From: Rhodocollybia butyracea
Lineage: Eukaryota; Basidiomycota; Agaricomycetes; Agaricales; Omphalotaceae
Length of the DNA stretch: 64,000 nt
Direction of reading: 5' to 3'
Assembly (NCBI GenBank): GCA_015501585.1
Contig: JADNRY010000096.1
Span: 1 to 64,000 of the forward strand
Shown one piece after another: positions 58,219-64,000 of the stretch. Positions within the stretch are counted from its first letter, which is position 1. Every line of letters starts with the position of its first letter. Below the pieces are notes generated by a model, which was given only the letters and a program-made list of their open reading frames with translations, was not told where the DNA came from and did not search any database. Made by a program: the position numbers and the translations under genes.

Positions 58219-59157
58219 CCGCCTGGGATACTCTTAAAAATTGTCATGAGAAAGCCGGCCCTGTTAAGCAAGTTCTGCTTATACAGGAAGCCCTTGCCTT
58301 AAGATACTCACAAACAGAGAAGTTCTCTAGTACAAGCTCTACCATCTCCAATCTAAATACTCGCATATGGGCCATGGGAATGCCCTCAGAAGAACTCTTC
58401 CTATGTATTCTCATGATAAATGCAATGACAGGAATCTCAGGGCTCAAAACCACATGAGGGCTTGTTGCACAGGATCTAGCCAAGTCTAAACCTGATTCAA
58501 AGGGAAAACCCACATATACCTCATCCGACATAAGTGTCGCTCTTGACACTGCCCAGTCCTTGGCCGATGCTGATGAAAAAGGGAATGATATAGCACTTAT
58601 GGCACAAGGGCCAAGATCTTCTGATTCCAGATCATCGAAACCATGCGTACGCTGCACCAATCCCCACTGTCCCCGACCCAAACGCCACCAGTTTGAATAC
58701 TGTGCTTCACCGGGCGGCGGGATGGCTGGAAAGTCGATTGATGAGTCCAAAGCTGCATGTATCCGTGACCGCAATGGAAAAAGCTCGACCAATACATCTG
58801 TGAAACTACCAGACCCAAAGTCAAACCTCTCCATTATAACAGATAAATCCTCTGGACATGCTTACCTTGTCGATCTTAGTACAAACACTGTTTTCGGAAA
58901 TATACCGCAGGGTAGTCAAACCACCCCTGTTCCTCCAAGTCGACCGGAGTTTGCTGGCCTAGCCTCTGACCATGTTGACAACTTATTTGATGCAACCGAC
59001 CCTGGTAGGGTTGAGTATGAGGGATGGCTAGCATTCGAAGATCTCAAGGCTACTGTCAACTGGCGCGAGAGGAGGAGAGATATTGACGTAGCTGCAGTTG
59101 TAGTAGCGCCACCAGACTATTCATCTCGCACCAAACTCCCAGATGCTGAATCACCAT
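58219..59157 (+). pseudogene. Copia Gag fragment, inverted relative to its pol
   Basis: The first part (to about 58,450) resembles the UBN2/copia Gag helical domain (WDTLKNCHEKAGPVKQ, TRIWAMGMP). It then has a stop and frame changes. The frame 58,560-59,157 carries a CCHC-like knuckle (CVRCTNPHCPRPKRHQFEYC) and a GGGMAGKSIDE motif typical of basidiomycete copia Gag. The frame ends DAESP, and the minus-strand pol restarts FLCDTGA. Joined, these give a continuous Gag-protease passage, so both came from one element. The first 100 or so Gag residues are missing. Confidence 0.7.
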
Positions 59158-60659
59158 TGAGAGGTCTAAACTGGGGTGAACTTAGAAATGGCTTACACAA
59201 CCACACCAAACACACACACAACTTATTACTCAGTTCGGGTTTTTAGTTCAGCCAAATAATATATATTTAAAACTTCAATCTATTCAAGTGCTTCCTTGCT
59301 ACACTGAGTGTTATTTCACTAAGTGCCTTCCCTTTCAAAGTACAGACTTATTTAAGCTGATCCCGAAGCTCTGAGCTGTCAAACAAATACTATTCCTAAG
59401 TCCCTTGGTAAAATCACAAATTAACACAAGTCACAACTGACCAGAGGGTGTCCCTATAACTCAGACAGAGCTCTGACTGCAGCCTAACTGTGGTTTGAAA
59501 ATAATATTCAAAGTCCTTTCTAAGTCTTTGTCTTAACTTCTCTGCACTCAGTTCACACTGAATCTCTTTCTGTCTCTTTACTCAAGTTCAATTGCTTGTC
59601 AATTTCTCTCTGTAAATCCCAGTCTTTATATCAATTCAATCTTTTAGTAGTAGCCTGATAAGGAGCTGCTACACCTGGTGGGGGTAAGAGAGAATGCTTT
59701 TCTCTTCATTTCCTTGCCTTTTTATACTCCTAGGTCCTTGAAATTTTCTTAATTAAGGTACCATGGGTTGGTAAGACTCTCTTGGCTTGCCAAGAGCCAA
59801 GATGATAAATCTCATGTTGCCCTTTTAAGCCATAAGTGAGCTTGTAAGTGTTCTCCTGGTTCCTACACTGTCCCCAGGGCTCTATATCATTGTCTCATGG
59901 GTCCTCTACCCATATTACACCTTTTCTACATCTTTTATTTAATAAGTAACGGAGGGGAGGGAAGAACAATGCATTCCCGATGAGTGGTTCGACTTTGATG
60001 CGCTTTAAGCGCCGGGCGGTCCGTCCGTCCCGCGGTTCAAGTTTGCGGTGTCGTTCCGTATCTCCCCTTTTCTCTTCTCCTCCCGGGTCCTACCGGGTAC
60101 TTGTATACATGTGGACCGTCCCGTAGGTTGGTCCAAATAAATTTTATTATAGGCATGTGCTAGGACGCGCCCCGCCTTTCTTTTACTGCCGGCGCTGGGC
60201 CACTTTGATCCCCGGCGCCTAATTCATCATTAATCGTCTAGTTTCTCTCTGTGGTTCGTTCCAGGGAACCAGTGCTTCGATTCTCTTACTTTAAACGGAT
60301 ATGGGTTCGCATTATGCTTGCCCTCATTCGTCTCTCTTCATCTATTTTAATACTGTCTTGTATATCCCTGTATAGGACTTTTTGTAGTAGGTAGTATTAA
60401 TTGAATAGACTTTAGATCTGGCAAGTTTGATTGATTTTGAGTTTGTGGGTCAATGATGCATCCTTGCACAGTAATGTAGCCTCTTAAAACATAGTGTATC
60501 TCCCTTCAAATGGGTTTCTACATACTAGATACCTGAAGTGGACCTTCAAAGTGTCTAATACATAACATACCCTAGGTAGTGACATGACGTGTTTCACGGG
60601 GTCTTTTAAATGATGACATTTCGCTTGAATTTTGGCGTACAGTGTAATTCGGCGTGTCA
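59158..60659 (-). mobile_element. Long LTR, minus orientation, complete
   Basis: Reverse complement of 35,006-36,788 without the nested 275-bp element; starts (minus strand) TGACACGCCG at 60,659 and ends AGACCTCTCA at 59,158. Its neighbours are CCAT (gag side) and CCGG (KDZ side), which do not match. The pol-side junction at 58,130 reads CCGT on the minus strand, one CpG transition from CCAT. This suggests the original insertion lay between gag and pol and that an inversion came later. Confidence 0.8.
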
Positions 60660-62429
60660 CCGGATTAATGGATGGTTGGGATACTGTATGACATTGTGTG
60701 CTCGACCCATAGAAGTTGTGTCAAGTGGGACTTCCTTGCCGAATACCTGGGTCGAATCGCATTTGCAATTTCAGTTTTCCATGCGTATGGCCACGGGTGG
60801 GCATGCCAATGCATTTACCACCCACGTAAACGCAAAGGATTTGGTTTGTCGGACGGTGAAGGTTGTGAGTGATTCTGGCACTCAATAAGCAAACTGATCG
60901 CCTATGTGCAAGTGTGTGGGGTAAGCCTCGTTTCATATATATAAAATATGCCTTCTGATATCACACTTCGCAGTTTCACTTGCGCCTTTATACCTTGGAC
61001 TCTCAGGTTCAACATGCAGATCAAGAAAGTCTTCTCAATCTTGGGAAATGGCTACAACAAAAGTGGTGGGCCACGGCGACTCGGCGTCTAGAAGCTGATA
61101 GGGACATGAGAGATTCGGGCAGGACTGCTGCTTTCCTCAGAGAACAGTGGGAAGAACAGGTTTCGTCACAGACAAAGCCACTACCATGTAAGTGATATAT
61201 GTTAGCGACTGCGCTCATAGGCTGAACGATATGCTGTTAGGCCAATCAAAAAGTAAAGGCAAGAAGGCAGTTGAAGCCGCCTGGGAGACACGCCAAGCTC
61301 GTGATGTAGCAGCGAAGAAGGTTTTGGACTACCAAAATATACTGATGGACCTAGAAGCAGAACTGTATGAACACGCAGAGGCACAGATGCAACTCCCCAA
61401 TGCAGATAAGCAACTTCAAAATTTGAAGACAACACTGAAGCGGCAAGAGCAAGCTCTCAGAATTGAAGGTTTGCTTGAAGACTACAAGAAGCTGGCTAGT
61501 AGTCCTTTCCTAGATCTTTGTCTGAACGCTCAAGCGGTTAAGATGCATCTACATGACAGGCTGAAAGTGAGAAAGTTCAAACATGATAGGATGGAACGTT
61601 CTTTTCAGCACCAACAGTACAATGGTAGGTAGTTATTCAATGAGGATAACAATCAATGCTGACGGAAACATAATTCTTAGAGCAAAAGTTGACAGCTCAC
61701 GCCGCTGACTCTGTAAAGCAACGAGATCCAACAATCCAAAGGGTTGCAAAAACGTACAACACCCTTTGCGCAACGATGAGGAATCTCATTTGCGCAGGTA
61801 AGGCTCCACATTATGCAGTTGCGCCTGAACAGATTCCTATGGAGAACTTGTTTGGGCTGGATGTTGATGACGCGATCTGGCAGGATGTTGGATTAGATGG
61901 TGATGGAGAAACTTTGAATCCGCCGCTCTGGTTATGCAATGATAAAGTATGGAATGGAATTAAAGGTGTCTTATTGAGAGATTGGTGTGATGAAGAACTT
62001 TGTAGGTTGGCAAACGAACTGGTCATTCAATGAGAGTGGTTTGCAGAAGAGTGGGAAATCCTGATGAACTGCATTGGGGTAGTGGAAGATGAAGGTGTGA
62101 TCTTATTTCTTATACGACGGGGAGAGATCAACTAACCACTGCTTGCAGTTCTTTCATACCACCTGCTGGAGCTGTGTGTGACATGGGAGACAGCTCTGGA
62201 TGGAATAGGTGACAACAATCTGTTGCCCCTATGGGGTCCCTCTGTGGAAGAGCTTGAATATGCGAGACAGCAGCTGCGTTCAGATCTGGTTCTTGAGGAG
62301 CTTGAGGAAGATGAAGGCTTTTCTTCAGGTGAGGAGGATTTCAATGAGGATGAGCTTGATATTGGTCTCATTGAACGTATGGAGGCAATGTATGTTACTG
62401 AGGTGGTAGAAAACAAGGTAGATGAATGA
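60660..62429 (+). pseudogene. KDZ-family transposase, 5'-truncated and broken
   Basis: C-terminal half of a Kyakuja-Dileera-Zisupton transposase: LYDIVCSTHRSCVKWDF, HAYGHGWACQCIYHPRK, GFGLSDGEGCE. A TGA follows GEGCE where the family has Arg (CGA). Introns 60,921-60,973, 61,188-61,220 (only 33 bp) and 61,625-61,680 join LYTLDSQVQHAD, GKWLQQKWW, a coiled-coil region and DVDDAIWQDVGL. A second stop lies at 62,031, before EWFAEEW. A last acidic exon ends at 62,429. The N-terminal half was lost at the LTR junction (60,660). KDZ elements are cut-and-paste transposons expanded in basidiomycetes. Confidence 0.8.
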
Positions 62430-62639
62430 CTTAATAAATTATTCCATTTTTTTTGATATCTTAATTGTTAAATTGAAAGATGTGCACTGGTTTGAAGTCT
62501 ATGCTTTTACAGACCCTACCTCGCATCTTGCATCTGTTTGTTTAGCCATATTATCTATATAGTTATGTATCCATTGTAATACTACTGCTAAAACCCGCTA
62601 GTGAAGTGATTGGGATTGAACCACAGTGGTACTCCCACT

Positions 62640-62800
62640 GATAAGGATTCCCATATTGGTGGGACTCCCATACTGGTGGGACTCCCATACTGGTGGGACT
62701 CCCATACTGGTGGGATTCCCATACTGGTGGGAATCCCATACTGGTGGGAATCCCATACTGGTGGGAATCCCATACTGGTGGGACTCCCACTGCTAGGGAT
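62640..62800. repeat. 17-bp tandem array
   Basis: About nine units of TGGTGGGACTCCCATAC, with A/C variation inside a GGGA(C/A)TCCCA core. Long frames on both strands (Gly/Pro/Trp/Ser repeats) are products of the array. The flanks 62,430-62,640 and 62,800-63,220 show no gene. Confidence 0.9.
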
Positions 62801-63223
62801 TCCCATTGATAGAAAATATCACATTTGAATGCAGCAACACATTCACCTAAGTAATGTCATACACTTTTTCCTTCAAATTACTACACTATTTTAGATAGTC
62901 ATTCAATCATAAATTGTCAACATGGTAAAAGTAGTTTTTGGCCAATTCCATATGAATAAAACGAAAAGAATACCAAAGGTATTTGACCTATGTTATATTA
63001 AACATGCTACTATAATTATCGGGGGACCTGCAGCACACTGCATTTACAGATGTTTTCATATCCATGCCCAGAAGCAGGGCACACCCCACCAAAGAAATAA
63101 CAAGACAATGTTGAGCAATCTCAAAGTAGACTGGATACTGAATGCAGACAGAGCGAGATATGGACCATATGCTCCAATAACTTAACTTCAAAAGTATTGT
63201 CCATTGGGATTGCCACATGATAT

Positions 63224-63340
63224 GGGGAATCCCAGCGGAGGGGTGGGAATCCCAGTGGAGGGGTGGGAATCCCAGTGGAGGGGTGGGAATCCCAGTGGAG
63301 GGGTGGGATTCCCAAGTAGAGTGTGGGATTCCCAAACAGG
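63224..63340. repeat. 20-bp tandem array sharing the same core
   Basis: Four to five units of GTGGAGGGGTGGGAATCCCA, grading into degenerate TGGGATTCCCAA copies up to about 63,350. It shares the palindromic TGGGAATCCCA core with the 17-bp array about 450 bp away, although unit length and spacer differ. Confidence 0.9.
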
Positions 63341-63404
63341 CTGGGGAATTCCCCGGGATTTGGACCATATTAGCTTGGGAATTGTAACATTTTTTCACCC
63401 TAAC

Positions 63405-64000
63405 TTGGGACTTTTGGTGGCTGCCTGAAGTGATGTGAGCATAGGCGGGACAGCCAAAAGGTTTGAGTTCCTTGAGTGAAGGCTTTATGCCAGACCAAGC
63501 TTTGTGTGGAGTAGAATTAGGAAGCCGTGAGGTAGGTGAACGGTTAATGAGATAGATGGAAATAATGACAGCGAAGACCCAAAACCCAGCAGTAAATTTA
63601 GCATTGTGCATCATGCATCTGGCACACTCAATGATACTGCGGTTGAGGCATTCAGCAATGCCATTCTGCTGTGGGGTGTGAGGGACTGTGGTCTCATGGA
63701 TAATACCAAGATTATGGAGATAATCCTTGAACTGATCAGAGGTGTACTTTCCACCATTATCTTTAGAAAAAACCTTGAGCTTAAGCCCAGTCTCGAGCTC
63801 TACCATACCCTTCCACTCCCAGAAGCATTGGTACACCTCCGATTTGTGACGGAGGAAATAAACCCAGCAGTGGTGGGTGTTATCATCTATGAAGGTGATG
63901 AAATACCTATAGCCACCATTGATAGAGCTGGGTAATGGACCACAAACATCGGAGTGAACTAAGTCTAGTTTCCAACGGGCCCTTTTATTGGATGATGGGA
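63405..64000 (-). pseudogene. Second Ty1/copia integrase, partial at window edge
   Basis: The open minus-strand frame enters from the window edge: VHSDVCGPLPSSINGGYRYF, then SKDNGGKYTSDQF, HTPQQNGIAECLNRSI and LKPFGCPAYAHI. This is the copia integrase core with its D and E positions. The family differs from the copia at 55,090-58,130. Toward 63,400 the frame runs into the 20-bp array and stops being recognisable, so the RT half is absent or lies elsewhere. Nothing shows whether the element is alive upstream of the window. Confidence 0.8.

Noticed and set aside
58244..58834. 196-codon minus-strand frame over copia gag
   Set aside because: The plus strand has clear Gag motifs (CCHC knuckle, GGGMAGKSIDE), so the opposite frame is a shadow.
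58131..60659. A DNA transposon with 88-bp terminal inverted repeats
   Set aside because: The 'repeats' are the first 88 bp of a long LTR and its inverted full copy, and the interior is copia gag. There is no matching target duplication.
62563..62828. Gly/Pro/Trp repeat peptides on both strands
   Set aside because: By-products of the 17-bp array.
62640..63340. CRISPR-like array
   Set aside because: Units are contiguous without unique spacers, and the sequence is eukaryotic.

Overview
The window looks like a transposon-rich island from a filamentous basidiomycete, most likely an Agaricomycete. The evidence is 45-65 bp GT-AG introns, a KDZ-family transposase remnant, an Agaricomycete-type protein kinase remnant, Ty3/gypsy and Ty1/copia pol genes, and a spliced C2H2-type transposase of a kind I recall as abundant in Agaricomycetes. 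The genus cannot be named from sequence alone. I saw no housekeeping gene, rRNA or tRNA.

Layout. (1) 1-6,213: two tandem copies, about 3.6 kb apart, of a four-exon gene for an unrecognised protein with a signal-peptide-like N-terminus. Copy A is frameshifted and copy B carries one single-base lesion. (2) 6,214-51,418: a very large imperfect inverted duplication. The left arm (6,214 to about 30,260) and right arm (about 37,030 to 51,418) both hold, from outside in, an AT-rich unique block, a minisatellite with a unit of about 61-66 bp, a hAT-like non-autonomous element, retrotransposon debris, a spliced coiled-coil gene, and a decayed gypsy gag-pol. The left arm also carries a 7,481-bp TIR transposon with three genes (a transposase flanked by two divergent accessory genes) inserted in an LTR. 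The right arm lacks about 8.4 kb around that point but keeps a 3' LTR with its polypurine tract. The loop (30,260-37,030) holds more minisatellite, a second piece of gag with a 158-bp MITE, a non-coding repeat (R1), an LTR fragment, and a complete 1.5-kb orphan LTR that contains a 275-bp solo LTR. (3) 51,420-53,755: R1 again, folded back on itself. (4) 53,800-64,000: a protein kinase pseudogene, a copia element whose gag and pol now face opposite ways around a copy of the 1.5-kb LTR, a KDZ transposase pseudogene, two short tandem arrays sharing a GGGA-TCCC core, and the edge of a second copia element.

How the parts relate. In the right arm the order is gypsy gag-pol (+), an antisense spliced gene (-), a polypurine tract, then an LTR. 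This suggests a gypsy element that carries an extra antisense gene 3' of pol. Most retroelement genes are dead. Many of the inferred lesions are C-to-T or G-to-A changes at CpG (CGA to TGA stops, catalytic Asp to Asn), consistent with methylation-driven decay. The 7.5-kb TIR transposon is the exception: its exons read open and it looks recent. Several other lesions are one-base homopolymer differences and could be sequencing errors. The large inverted duplication itself also needs long-read support before it is taken as real.
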